DNA of 64,000 nt from the NCBI RefSeq assembly GCF_000002075.1, contig NW_004797276.1:3350383-3414382 (forward strand). Reading direction: 5' to 3'. Under the pieces are notes generated by a model. It saw only the letters and a list, made by a program, of their open reading frames with translations. It was not told the DNA's origin and searched no databases. The translations under genes were made by a program, and so were the position numbers. Source of the stretch: Aplysia californica. Lineage: Eukaryota > Mollusca > Gastropoda > Aplysiida > Aplysiidae. Of this stretch, positions 1 through 13,700 are shown one piece after another; positions within the stretch are counted from its first letter, which is position 1, and each line of letters begins with the position of its first letter.

Positions 1-345
1 TCTCATTCACACCTTTCCATTCTCCAGTACATGCATGAATGAGTGAGCATAGGAGTGTGTGTCTCATACACACATGTATGCATACACACACAAACAAACA
101 CACTTCCAACTCAAAAAACAAAAGATTTATATATATATATATATATATATGGCTCTATCACTACAAGCCAGAAGCAAAAGTCATCAAACCACACAGTGAA
201 ACGACGGCAGAGTAAGCTCTCGCAAGTATGGTCAACACCACACAGCACTCGTGTATTCTGATCACACGTCAAGCAGCCTTTCACACACAACACACACCCC
301 ATTCACGTCTTTTGCAAAAACAGTACATAAAGAAACATGCCAAAC

Positions 346-434
346 CTCACTGTCTCTACGCATAGCCTTTGTCACAATTTTTTAATCTTTCTCACTGTCT
401 CTACGCATAGCCTTTGTCACAATTTTTAATCTTT
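346..434. repeat. 44-45 bp tandem duplication
   Basis: Two nearly identical units (346-390 and 391-434), each starting CTCACTGTCTCTACGCATAG and ending in a T-rich run plus AATCTTT. They differ by one T in the homopolymer, which suggests a recent duplication or an assembly artefact. Confidence 0.9.
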
Positions 435-519
435 TGTTCCCGACATACCCAGATCAAGTTTCACTCAGCACGTTAAATCAAATATGTTGTTGTTACTGAT
501 ATTCAACAACCAAACCTTG

Positions 520-701
520 TTTGTTTGTTTTAGTAGAGGTTTTACGCACTCGCAACTGCATAAGGTCATATGAGCGCCAGAAGATTAGAGGTGTTACAAG
601 AGAGTAACAAACATAAAAAAGAAGAACGGGAGATAAGGACGATAGATGTTTGATAGGAAAGAAGAAGCAGACCACACCAGAGCACCCGCCAACCACCCGC
701 T
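520..701 (-). repeat. SINE family B copy with 12-bp TSD
   Basis: The sense strand starts with a GGTGGTTGGCGGGTGC-type head and ends in GCGAGTGCGTAAAACC plus an AAAC-rich tail. AACCAAACCTTG flanks it exactly at 508-519 and 702-713. The TSD and tail show retroposition. It lies in the DOCK intron, in sense with the gene. Confidence 0.85.
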
Positions 702-3700
702 AACCAAACCTTGCCAGGAACAGATAAGGACAATAGTAAACATGCTTAGATCACATTCCACTCACCAAAAATTAAATATGCTGTTGCTATTGACATTCAA
801 CTACAAGACCTTGCCAGGAACTGATATGGACAACAGCAACACTGATGAAAGCTAAAGGCATCACAAGAGAGCCCTCAAACCACCCACTCTCTCATATATA
901 TGTCTCCAGTATCGGATTTTTAAAGTAAACTATAGGGATTTCTAATTCATGCAGTTCCTTTTTTTCCCCACATAAATTCATAAGATAAAACAAACAAAAC
1001 TGGATAGTCAGGCAAAATACAATCCGAGTCTTTCCTGATTCCTGCAGCGATTCATGTACGTACACCAGCTAGTACTCTCTCTCTCCCTTCACTCTCTAGC
1101 TGTATACCATTACGACAAGTAGAATAGTGAGTACCTCACAGCGACACACCCACATGCAAACACACAAAGACATCCACACATCCAAACACACAGACATCCA
1201 CACACACATGCGTGCTCACCCACACGTGCACACACACACAAACACGTGCGCCCCCACCCACCCACACACACACACACACATGTAAACACATGCCCTGACC
1301 ACACACAAGTGAAAATAAAGTAAAAAAACATCTAGCAAATAATAATATTCCACACAAACTGATTACACAGAACACACCATTCAATCCATGCCATACAGTC
1401 AGTAGGAAAGAACACACTCAACACAAATACAAGCCCTTTGTCCAGCATCATCCCAAAGTCTAAAGTGAACTCAGAAAATATTGAACTTTTTAGTGTTTCT
1501 GCCTGATGATACCTTAATGTTACTCCCTAATTAAAGAAACACAGCAAAGTAAAAAAAAAATGGATGGGGGGGGGGGGGGGGACACACGGGTGCGCCAGAG
1601 CAAGATACCTCTGAGAGCTGGTATAAACCTTAAACCTTTGGTGCATAATCAACCTCACACATGTACGAGGATAAATGCTTTTCACTGGACTTTTTAGTAG
1701 AATCTGTCTCTACCATCCCGACCCCCGACACAACTTCAACTTTTCTCTCCCATGAATCTACTTCCATACCAACCAAAAAATAAAAAGACTGTAAAGTCAC
1801 ATGCAACATTTGGCTTCATCTCTCAAATCTAACAACTCACTACTAGAACAGGAGCTTTCAACTTAAGTTCATTGCTACAAATAAAAAAGCAAACATACAG
1901 ATGTACTAAAAACATAAGAAATATACTATTTTTGTTTTAAAACAGAGAAAAAGAATTTAAAAAACATTTTGGAATAAAATTCTTGCAACAAATGTGGCTC
2001 TAAAATACTATGCAGTAATATTATACAAATGAAGAAAGCCTCTACTGAGGAGAATGTATCATATGGAGGTAGCTAGATGGGAGGGTATAAAAATGTGAGT
2101 TGAGACATTATGAAAAAAGACTGGTCAGAAACACATGATGAGAAGGGAAGCTACTTACCCGGCTGACCGACATCTAGCGGGTGATGACATAGACATACAC
2201 ACGCACAATGAGATGATAGAGACAGGCAGAGGCTATCTGACTACACTACGTCACCAGGCTTCTCGCAATGTGTGCCTACCTCAACCAAGAGATACGATGG
2301 GTGGTGGGGCGGATTGGAGGGTCAGGGGATGGGGAGATGTGCTGAACTAAACAACAACAGTTTGGGTGCCATCTACATGGAGACAAGATTTCTTAAATGC
2401 TCGGGATAGCAACCAAAACTATGTGTTGATATCTTTGTCAAGAAGCAGCCCATATCCTATTTTCAAAATTCACAATAAGAAACAAAATTAATGATAAAAA
2501 ATATCCAGTGGAGAATGATATCTAGAAGCCTCCCACAGCCTAGTTACACGCCATCCTTCCATAGGCCTACTTCTTTACAATTAAAAGAAAAGCAACCCGA
2601 TTTAAAATACCTCTATAGACTCAAAGAAAAGAATTCTTTTTACTGAAAGCTACCGTACGAAACCAAAGAAAAATGTCAACTATTTGATACTCTTTGTGAA
2701 AAATGTTCATCATAACTGATCCCATGCCTTTCAGAAAAATCAGGGAGGTAGGACCTTTGTCCCGTAACACATAGGGAGAAGCCTTGAATTCAGCAAAGAG
2801 AAATAATCTATGTGATTCAAACTTATTTTATAAGAATATTGCAAAGCTGCCTAATAATGGTAATCTCCTATCAATACATGATGCGAATTACATTTCTCCA
2901 TAAGCCTGTCACCACAAACCCAGCATGATGGTGAATATTGAATTGTGTTTCGCAAGCTTTTGCTATATATGTATACAAGTGCTGCAAGTTGCCCATTTGA
3001 TATTTACTCAGTGAGCCAAACTTTATCAAATCCACTGTGGTAATAAAGGAACAAATACATTTTGAGAACAAATAAGCATCTGTAGTCAAAGAAACAAACC
3101 TCAACCACATGTACCAAAATAGTAATGGTCAAAGCTGAATCAATGCATTGTTTTCAAAAACATCTTTCTCATAAGAGTGCTATTTCTACTTATTTGAAAA
3201 TAATGGTTACCTTCATGAGAGAATGAAGAAACAAAATCTTTACTGTGAATGGATTTCTTCTTCTTTGGGTATCCTTAGTTCAAGAGGTCAGTTAACCTGG
3301 ACTCTCTGACAAAGTTTCGCACGGTCAGTGACACAGCTTTTAGATTTGAGATCACTAGGGTGTGCCTTTGAGCAAGACAAGTTAACCCAAGCTTCAAATT
3401 AAAAATGGGTAGAAAGGTGCACCAAAACCCCTAAATTATACAAGAGAATATCCTTTTGCTTTGAGTGATCCCACAGCCCAACTCTTATCAACAAAGGAAT
3501 GCTGTCTAAAAGTGAGAAACAACCAGACCAACTTCATGTCCCAACAACCATTGTCACGTAATTCTAAAAGGTCAAGGGCAACGGACGGAATTATTTTTAA
3601 AAAAGAAGCCAACCAAGGGTAAGTAATTCGTTTCAGAATTCCTAATGCTCTGTCTGGTGCACGGTCAACATGGATTGGTTGAAAGATTGTGGCAATAGTT

Positions 3701-4543
3701 CAAAGCAATTTTTTGTCACATAATTAGTAAGGCTTGATTAATGATGATACTCTGAAGGCACAGTGAGACATTATGGCTGAGGTTCACTTAGGAAGGGCAA
3801 TCAAAGCCATGCATTAAAACACAACTTTTTTCATAGTAAATAAGCACAGAAACACTTATTTTCTCCTTACAGATCATTGCCCACTCCTGAAGTTCAGCTA
3901 AACCTGTTCATATGTTCAAGCAGTGAAATCTGCTCCTAACAACATCCTGATTCCAACATAATAATATTCTATTTTCGTTTTTATTCCACAGACCAAAAAC
4001 ATCACTTTCCTACACACAAAATGATTCTGGATTGCTGCGACTTTCATGCAGATTACAGGATTAGCCATGCATAAAAGCTATAGAATGTCCTTGACCCTTG
4101 AGGACAGAAATCAATGGGATACCGGTACTGATAGGCCCGTATTTTCTCAGACCATTAATTGTCTGTCGTTTCAAAACAACAAATACAAAGACTAAAAGGC
4201 AGTTGCCGCTGTAGATAGCTTGTTCAGATGGCTCTCCACCTTCTTTCACCTTAACCTGAGTTCTTTATAGCGAATTTGAAAAGGTGTTTTCAGCAAATGT
4301 GTTCTTGATGGGAAAAAAGTAAATAATGACAATTATTTAGTATTGCATGAGAATAAGCTCTGCAGAACCATTTTAGCTTATTTTATTTCTACGCTGTAAA
4401 TCAAAATCACATGCCAAGATTAGCAGCTTCTGGGGGGTTTATTCTTTGAATTTCAATTTGTTTGGGGGTTATTGTTTTTTTCATACACAAATCATAAACT
4501 TCAACCTAAAACCCATGTCACTTCAAAGTAACACGACACCTAC

Positions 4544-4790
4544 CGAGACTCGCAGCCCTGTGCATCTCGTGCTCTGTTGTCCTGTCTATGCTGGCCTCTC
4601 TCATGCGCTTTTCCACGCTGGCCTCACGACCTTCGCGACCTTCTCGTCCCCGACCTTCCCGCTCCAAACTGCCTTGGCCGGTCATGATGTTCATCAGGTA
4701 TATGGCTGTCCACGCAAATGGCATACGGTACTTGCCCAAGCGCTCACAGTACTGAACAGCCTGAGCTCTGTACTTCTCTTCTTTTGTTGA
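4544..4790 (-). CDS. DOCK7: DOCK coding exon 11
   Basis: Residues 366-447 plus one base. It contains the signature [17 protein letters not shown], then an Arg/Glu/Gly-rich stretch with GREGREGRE (about residues 412-421), then [15 protein letters not shown]. Donor CTCG|GTAGGT. The following exon was not found in 1-4543. Confidence 0.9.
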
Positions 4791-7700
4791 CTGCAGAAAA
4801 CGAAACAAGGACTCACAATTAAAAGTTAACAGAGTACTCAACTAACAGCCATAAAGGAAAACATGAGAGACAAGAGCCAAAAGAAATCAAGAGATAAGGA
4901 ATTATGCAGAGATTTAGTTGCAGAGAAACAGAGGCAGAGACCTTACACATAACCTTACACACAGAGAAATAGTAAACTGATGAGAAGTGTATCAAAAAAA
5001 GACAAAAATTACAACTCAAAGTTTGATTCAGACCATTATCCAAAATTCTTGCAAAGACATCTTTTAAAACCCAATCGCAGACATGAAAATTAGAACAAAG
5101 ACTTCTGCAAAGCATTAAAAAATTATGACTTAACAGTTTTATAAATTTCAATATTCCAATACAAAGAGTCCTTATGGGGACTAATGTCTAGTAGTTTAAA
5201 GATGGGATTTGCTACAAGAATACTTGAAAATTGACACAGCAAAATAGTAAAATACTAAAAAGCCCAATTGAATTAATTCTTCATACTTAACTGCTTAATA
5301 CCATTCTGTCTCACCCTCTCACTTTTACACCAGGAACTTATGAACTGAAATTCATTACCTTTCTGTACATTTAAGTTTTCATACACGGTTATCATCTTCC
5401 AACATTCCACTAAGACATTACAGAAAAGACAACCTTAGGCGTAACCAAATCTGAGAAAAATTGTGACACTCAAACATCCCCCCCTCCCTCCCCCACTCCT
5501 CCTCTGCCCCCAGAAACTGTTGAAGAGTAAAACATATTATCAACAAGTCAGGACAGGACCGAAAGATTGAAAGATTGAAGCGTGGACAGTGGGTGAGACA
5601 AAAGTGGTACTCTTGAGACGGAATAATACTTCTCAGTCCAACTTGTAAACTTCCAAACTCAGCATCCAAAAACCAGGCCTGGCATTCACACTATGTAATC
5701 ATAGTAATACCAGGCACATAAAATTGGCCCCTAGACCTTACAGCGAAGCGAAAAACAACTCCAGCATTTGAATAAAGAGAAACACACTGACACATTAATG
5801 CATTAATAGTCATTAAAAGTAAAGGAAAAAGTAAGAGACGGACAAAAACAACAGAAAAAGAAAAAAGTCTAACCTATCAGTGCCACCCTCCAACCACCTC
5901 AGAGAATTTTCTATAAAAGTACAAATTCAGAGAGAAGAAAGCTTTTTTTAAAAATTCCCATCCCTCACCTTGTCTTCCTTCATATATGGCTCAACACACT
6001 CGCTGATGTCTCCCTGTTGAAGCACTTTTTCCAACTGAGCAGAAGATAAAAAGTACATTAAAAATACCATTCATTCCGAAATTTTACTGTCATATGGCTA
6101 AAATTACTTATCATTGTTTGCAGGATTATGATCAGAAGTCTCAAAAAATTTCTAGGGTTTAAAAAAAAACTCCCAGTAAAATCCAGTGCACACAACAATT
6201 TACCTTAACAAGTAAACTTCTCAAAAACAAATTCTCATGGGTAAAAGCTTACAACTCACTTGTAACTGTTAACAAAGCCAGATCTTAAGCACGCCATATT
6301 ATATAATATAATGAGAATCAAATGAAAAGAATATTCTACAGTTCACATAAATTCCAGATTTTCTAGGAAAACCCTGAAATAACAACTCAGACATTCATAG
6401 CAAAAAACAAAAACAACTTACCTTGATGACCAAGAAGACATCTGTAGAGGGGTAAGTAATGCTGAATATGCACGACCGACTCATTGTCGACACATCCTGA
6501 CGAGTGATGTGTCCATTTAAAAGACGCTTCATAGATTCCGAATTCAGGTCAAAATGAAATGTCTCTGAGATCTGTGAAATATAGTCATCAAACAAACGAT
6601 GTGATATCTAAAATAGCCATTTTATAATGTCAAAGTCTACTTCTTTCTAAACAAGTTGATTATTAATATCCAGTACAAACTGTACCAACATTCAACTTGT
6701 CTATCTTTTTTCAGGAACAAGAAGCTGACCAATTACACAGTAAATATAGAACACGTCATCCTCCTGCACAATTTCTTTTTCCATATATCAGCCCAATTCT
6801 CAAAAAAATTACAAAATTTGGCCCCCGCAAAGTGAAAGAGGTGAATATGCTGACCTCACTGAGCTGTTTTTATTACAATCCAGGTGACTTTTGAGAGACT
6901 AAAAACAATAATTAAGAGACACCTCTATCCACCCGTCAAAGACCAGGACGACACAAAGACCAGGAAATAAAATTCTAACATATTACCTAACATAAACAAA
7001 ATTATCATCACTCACCTTTTTCTTTTCACGTGAATCATACAGCGCCATTGACACAAAGATTGGTTCTACCTCCAGTTCAAGGCTGAAAAGGATCAATTTT
7101 TTTTAAACCAAGATGTTTTACAGAAAAATCATCAATCAAATGACAAACTAAAAGTAAAGAAAAAAAATGAAGCAAGGCTATTTGAGCAAACTTTGTATCT
7201 GATTTCATAAATGAAAATATGGGCACATTCTAGAAAACTGTACACTGAACAATACAACTTAAACACACAGGGTCAAAAGAGTGGACTTCTTTATTTCTTA
7301 TCATATGAACCGATATTTGTTGATTTATTCCATATCAGACCATTTCCTCAAACTGAAAATGGCAGTCATTTTTTTCAATCTCACTGAAATCAGAAAGAAT
7401 AAATTGTCTTCTACTTTTCGTTTAAGAAACTCAGATGTGCTAAATATCAACATTTTAAATTTTTTTTAGTAGAGGGTTTTACGACGCTCGCAACTGCATA
7501 CGGTCATATGAGCGCCAAGGGGTGGGTGTCAACAGAGAAGTCTTTACAGGGAATCAGACTTACTCTGCTCACCTTCCTAGCTTCAACAGCACAAGGTCTG
7601 CTTCCACTATCAAGGCACCCCGGAAATAGCAGGTCACAAGAGTGTGACAAACATACAAAATAAGTAGAGAAAAATGACAATAGTAAGGATTAGGAAAAAA

Positions 7701-10700
7701 AAAGCAGCAGTTCCCTGTTGCAGATCAGGCAGTTATGAGTGTGACATGATGAATCAGCCCATATACAATTCTACTGTGCTTGAACGAGAAATGTCCCCAA
7801 TTTGGGAATGGCCTAAAGACACTACAGTCAGTGGCACTGCCCTGGGGGGGTGTTAATGTATCAAAATGAAAGGAAAATAATTTCCTAACTATGTAAAATA
7901 ATGGTTTGTGTGAGTCTGAAGACAAGACTGTTTTCATAATAAATGAATTAGTGAAGCCACAAAATGTGGCTCTCGGCCGTAAAGCATAGGTCACATGAGC
8001 CATAAAAACGCAGCTCATGATATAGAATGAGTTGATAAAAGTTTTATTAGAGATCGACTCTTAGGAAGCAGGATCACAACAAATCCACTTACCTAAGTTG
8101 AGAACATTTGACAAGGATTTTGTGACCAAAATGTTCCTTCGGCACTTCTGTTGGACCTCTGCGCTCTATCACTTCCTCCTGGTGACGAAGATGTTACATT
8201 TATACAAAATCAAAAGTATACGTTACAACAGGCCAATGCCTTCTGGGATAACATAATTTCCACAATCATATGAGTCTCTTGCTAACTCATAACATATTTT
8301 ACGGAAAGGCGATACAAAAGAAAAATATCCCATAGGCCTCATACCTCGAACACCAGTCATCCACATCAAGTTTTTCAGGAACTGACTGGATAATTTCTTG
8401 AGACCAAATATAAAGAGAAAAAAAAGGGTTAGAACTTTTCACATGAGGAACAGAAATTCTCAGTGTTTCAAACAGTAAAAACTACATAGCAACAAATGAT
8501 GATCGGTCTATTGGGAAAAAATTGTTGGTCAGTCGTGAGTGAAAAAAACCCCAAAAACTTCCGGGACCGGGATTCTAACCTACTCATGAAATAATATTGT
8601 AGACTTCAAACACAGACACGCTGTCCATTCGGCCATCAGAATTTCCAACGGTGAAAGGTAGTTTAAGCTTGTCTTTACAGTCACAGCACAGTTTCACAAA
8701 AGGCAACGCAACATAGCCTAGATCTAGATTTTTACAACGGAGAAAGTGAAAAATTCGGAACCATGAAGGGGGAACCATCAAAGAGGCTGCGGGCATCGGA
8801 TCGGAAGATGAGGTCTGGAGGAAACTAATTGGCGGAAAATTGGAAGCACTGAATTCTGAAATACTCAAGTTTCAACCCTTCCTTACTTCTCTGGACAAAT
8901 AACTTCCTGAGAAAACAGCTAACTCCCAAAAAGATTGTGGGTAGTTAGAGGATATCCCTAGTAAGAACTCCCTTTTTCTCTCCCTCTCTTGTTCCTGTCC
9001 ATTTATCTTGCTTTTCCCCTGCACTAAATGTCCATTATTGTGTCAATGTGCTTCCCATTCCTTTATTCACACAAAAAAATTCTCACCTCATCTTGGACTG
9101 GGTACAAACTGAAGATGTTGTCGTAGCGGTTCTGCTGTCGTAAATTTTCATTATTTCTGTCCACATCATCATAGGAAATGCGGTCAAACAGATTGGGCAA
9201 CAACGTATCTGCCTGGGACTGCTTGAGGTCAAAGATTGAGCTGGCCCAGCTACCTCGGGGTGTGTCATTCATGTGAATTGACTGACGTTTGTTTGTGTCC
9301 TATAAAAAAAAAGATAATTTGCTCATGACTAACTTAAAATGTTACAGATTTAGAAAAAGGAAGGCATATACACTCTCCACTAAATTAAAGACACAATGAG
9401 AATAAAACATTATATGCAAGTAATTTTATACACAATGGTGAAAGCAGATCGACAGTTATGAGCATCTGCTTAGTTTTTAGTTTTAGTAGAGGTTTTACGG
9501 CACTCGCAACTGCATAAGGTCATATGAGCACCAGAAGATTAGAGGTGTTACAAGACAGTAACAAACACAAAAAAGAAGAAGGGGAGATAAGGACGATAGA
9601 TGTTTGACAGGAAAGAAGAAGCAAGCCACACCAGAGCACCTGCCAACCACCCACTGAGCATCTGCGTAAACACAAAAGCATTTCAAACATACATGTGCAC
9701 TCCGGGAGCAAAGTCAAAAGACATTCTAAAAATATGAAGCTTTGATCAATCCTTACTAACCTTGTCTTGTTCTGGCAACTCGTCCACATCAATCTCATAC
9801 TCATGCTGGAACATGTTATGGTCTGACAATCGTTCTTTGCTGACGCAGCTGCTGCTATACTGCTGATACCTAAGCAAAACATTGAAAGGAACTTGGAATA
9901 TGGTCCGGTATTAAAGAGAAAGATGCTGCAGGACTGAAATAAATTTTCATTCTAACACACTGTTTGCACTTACAGAAAACCTAAACTGGATCATCAACAT
10001 TACCATATGACATTAGAACAAATTTGAGAAATTGTATAAATGTTTAATTGCTTAAACAACTTTTTAAAAACCTGATAATCAATGCAAACCATAATAAACA
10101 CTTTAAGACCAAACAAAGGAAAGTGCAGCAATTATCCTAGGGCAATGAACTCTTTATCAAAACATCAACTTGTGTTGAAAACAAAAATATTTCACAGCAT
10201 GGAAATGTCACTAAATACAGAAAGACAACAACTAACTACGATCTCACTCTCATTAAAACAACAAGAACGTAGTTATTTGGGACAGACCCAAAGAGACAAT
10301 GCATCAGGCAGAGAAGTAATAGCACACAAACAAAAGTCTCACCTTCGTGTGACCACTGTGTAGTCAGATGTGTACCTTCTGACGCAGTCTCGGACATGGG
10401 GGTCCGCCTCAGCCCTGGAGGAAGTATACAAAAAGATTCTCTCTGAGAAAGATACTTGAAGCTCATTTCATATTTCATGCAAGCAAATTAGCGCCAATAA
10501 ATATACATATATGTAATTATTTTTCCACAAGGAATTCAAATAAGAATAAAGTGAAAATCACCAAATTCAGAAAAGAAAAAAAAATCAAATCTCAGACAAT
10601 GATTTTAACCCTTTTCCTGCTCAACCCCTCAGGTTAAAAAGTGTAGCATTTGTTTCTGTCAAGAAATTTCCCCAATAGTATGCTTGATAAAGAAATAGAT

Positions 10701-13700
10701 CACATCCCTAACATTAAGCTGTAGCTCAATTTTTCATTTCTAGTGTGAAGAGGGAGTCCAAGCCAGTGTCAGCAATCAGAATTAACTTTCGATTCCACTA
10801 AGAACAAAAGAAGGTGAACTTCAGGAGGGACGAATAACAAATGTGTGACCATGTTGATGAAGAGTGTGAGCAGACCATTTCCATGTTTGCAAGTCATACA
10901 TATTATATCAAAGAATGTAAAAGAAGAATATTGATAAAATACTCAACCCAGGTTCAGGCAAGCTAGGCTGTGTGGTACGGCGGGTCTTAGGCATCTTGTG
11001 AACCTGGATATCATCCTCTGGATACAGCAGAAGATCTTTGTGTGGATCTCGCTCCACCATGCACTGGTTCTGAAGGACATAGTCCTCAAAGTCTGTAGGC
11101 TCAGGGGCATCATTTAGAGGCACCTGGGAGGCAAAGACATTATTTAATAATTATAGGAGCACCCTAGTTCTTATATTATACTGTTTCAATAACCATTTTC
11201 TCTTTACAATCAGAGTTGGTCAAAGCCACAATTAACAACTCACACCTAAAACTTGGGAGGTCAATTTTGGAAACTTTACTGATCTCAAAAGGGGACAGAA
11301 ATGAGGGCAATGTCAACTTGAGACTTGAGACTCAAACGAGTGGAGGAAGCAGTAATGAAATAACAATTTCTAGATAGATAATAATGGCATCAAAACTATC
11401 AACTCACAAAAACAATCAGGTAAAAATGTACTAGACTTAAAAAGTAAGTAAATTACCGTTATAATGTGCAAGAAATATTATATATACTCACCCTTTTTAC
11501 TAAATTAATTCATAATCAAGCAACTGGAGATAATGTATGGATTGGGAAATAAGCAAAGAACCATAAATTATATGATGGGCGTTATTCATTTCAATAATAT
11601 GCTACGTTTTTCAGAAAAAACATATCAAAAGAACAGGATGTTTTGTGAAAGTGATATATGAAGAGGACAGAAAACAGAAATAGAAAAAACATATTAAAGT
11701 TTAAAGGATGACAAGCATTAGTTTGACCAATAGTTCACCCTTTACATATTCGCAAGGAGAGAAGCAATAGCAAATAAATGTCACTGACACTGACATGAAG
11801 ATTAATGATTTAGACAGCTGCTTTACTCATATGTTAGAATGCATACCAAGACACTGCTAAGGCTAAGATACACAAAACTATCATGATCATATAATACGAC
11901 AAATCCTTCTCAAGGCACGAGCTGCAGCTCATAGATTTGCCTCTACTGTAATAAGTAAAAAGATACAACTATACACACGTAAATTCTGTTACTGGTCGCT
12001 ACAGATGAGGTCATGAAAGTACAAACATCTTTCACATTCATTTCTATTTTGATTCATTGCCAACGACAGTTTATAAGACACAACATGAAAAAAGACATCA
12101 CTCCCCAGTTGCTGTGAGGCTTTTTCTTCCACCAAATTAATGGGAATATTGAAAGTCTTTCGTCATTAACAACATGCACTGACAATAATAGAAATAGGTG
12201 TGTGAGGTTCTGTCATTACCTGAGTAGGTTGAGAGTGAATAGAAATAGACTGGACACTTGCACTTCTGCTTAAATCTTGACTTGAACAGACTGAAGAGGA
12301 CACTTGTCGCCTCACCTCTGCTGCTCCTTGCCTGAAAGAAAATAATAATAACTTAATGATAATTGCATTTATATAGCGCATATCCATGCTCAAGAGCATG
12401 CTCTATGCGCTTTACAACTATCACTACCCCAGCAGACCCTCTGAGAAAACTCAGAAACATTCTCAGCTTCCGAGGAAACATACAGTGCAAGCTGCAGACA
12501 CAACGTTGGGCCACTGACGGGATTCGAACCCACGACCTTACGGTTGCGAGTCCGAGAGCCTAACCACTAGGCCATCGACGCCAGTAATAACACAACCAAT
12601 ACTGTTTCATAGTTTGTGACAAAGCCTACAAGCAAGAAGTCCCATTCTACAAAAATAATGCTTATTATGTTGTTAAAATATCAAACTCAAAGCAGTTGAA
12701 CACTGGAGTGACGTGGTGCAATTTTGAAGCAATAAAACTTCATCTACACTTTGAAGCATGAGGTCCCTATTTCTTAAAATGATTTTTTCTTTTATATATA
12801 CGTGCGATAGAGGTCCATCCCTAACTTCCGCTATTGCGATTACCCTATTTCAGTACAACCATAGTTTTGTGTAAACCAAGTTTTCAAACATCCTATCCAT
12901 TACAAAGCATCAAATTGTAACCAGAAAATGCAGGGGAACACCCCCCCCCCCCCCCCTTCCCTCAGAATACCAGTCATTTCGTCACACCGGTGAAGTCAAG
13001 ACGTCAGGGTCATCTCGTCACACCCCAAATCCACAAGGTTAAATGGAGACAGTCATTTCATAGCCACTTGCAAACATCAAAAGTGCATTGTCATGGTAAT
13101 CGCAAATCACGATTTTTGGGGGAGGGTAAGGGCTGTGTGTGGAAGGACGGGGGCGACGGTTGTGCGAGTCGCTGTGCCTACCTGATCAGCTACACTGTTC
13201 ATAAAAATGTATTGACAAAGTTTTTAGGCATTATTGATGAAAGGTGCGATTGGCAAGACCATACTATTAGTTGCTAAAAATAAATTAGCAGCAATGTATG
13301 GTACTGCGATTTTGCTAAAAGCTAGACCCTTACTTTCAAACATAAAGCCTTAATTAACTCTTACCAGACGATTTTGCCTTATTTAAACAATCAATTGTTC
13401 AACTATGGAACAGTTAAGACGAAGATTTAATTTACATTAATAATTTATATAACTTCAAAAAAAGCTTTAGGCTGATCCTCCAAAACTCTACTAGCATAAC
13501 AATTTTGGAGAGGTGTATAAGCGAAGTCATTTCGTCACACATAATTGAGGTGTGACCAGATGCACTGCTTCGGGGGTCAAACTGCAGTACTGTTTGCTGC
13601 AGGTCACACATAATAAAGGCACTAAAACTGTCACAAATCAATTATATTTTTTAAAATTTCAAATCTAATGGTAAAATATCAAAAGTATGGGTTAAAAAAG

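Larger units (their letters stand above)
1..4543. other. DOCK intron (right part), no further exon seen
   Basis: I searched the minus strand for the next conserved DOCK segments (about 100 residues before DHR-1) and saw none, so the intron following exon 11 probably runs past the left edge. It contains a TA tract, a tandem duplication, a SINE (family B), a CA-rich block at 1140-1285 and a G homopolymer at about 1564-1581. The rest is unremarkable AT-rich sequence. Confidence 0.6.

Noticed and set aside
6572-6607. Longer version of DOCK exon 9 starting at 6607
   Set aside because: It would insert 12 residues in a segment that is contiguous in vertebrates. It is kept only as a possible alternative acceptor.
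12363-12563. ORF with [14 protein letters not shown]-like peptide
   Set aside because: This is the well-known translation of a tRNA-SINE box B region (GGTTCGAATCC complement), not a protein.
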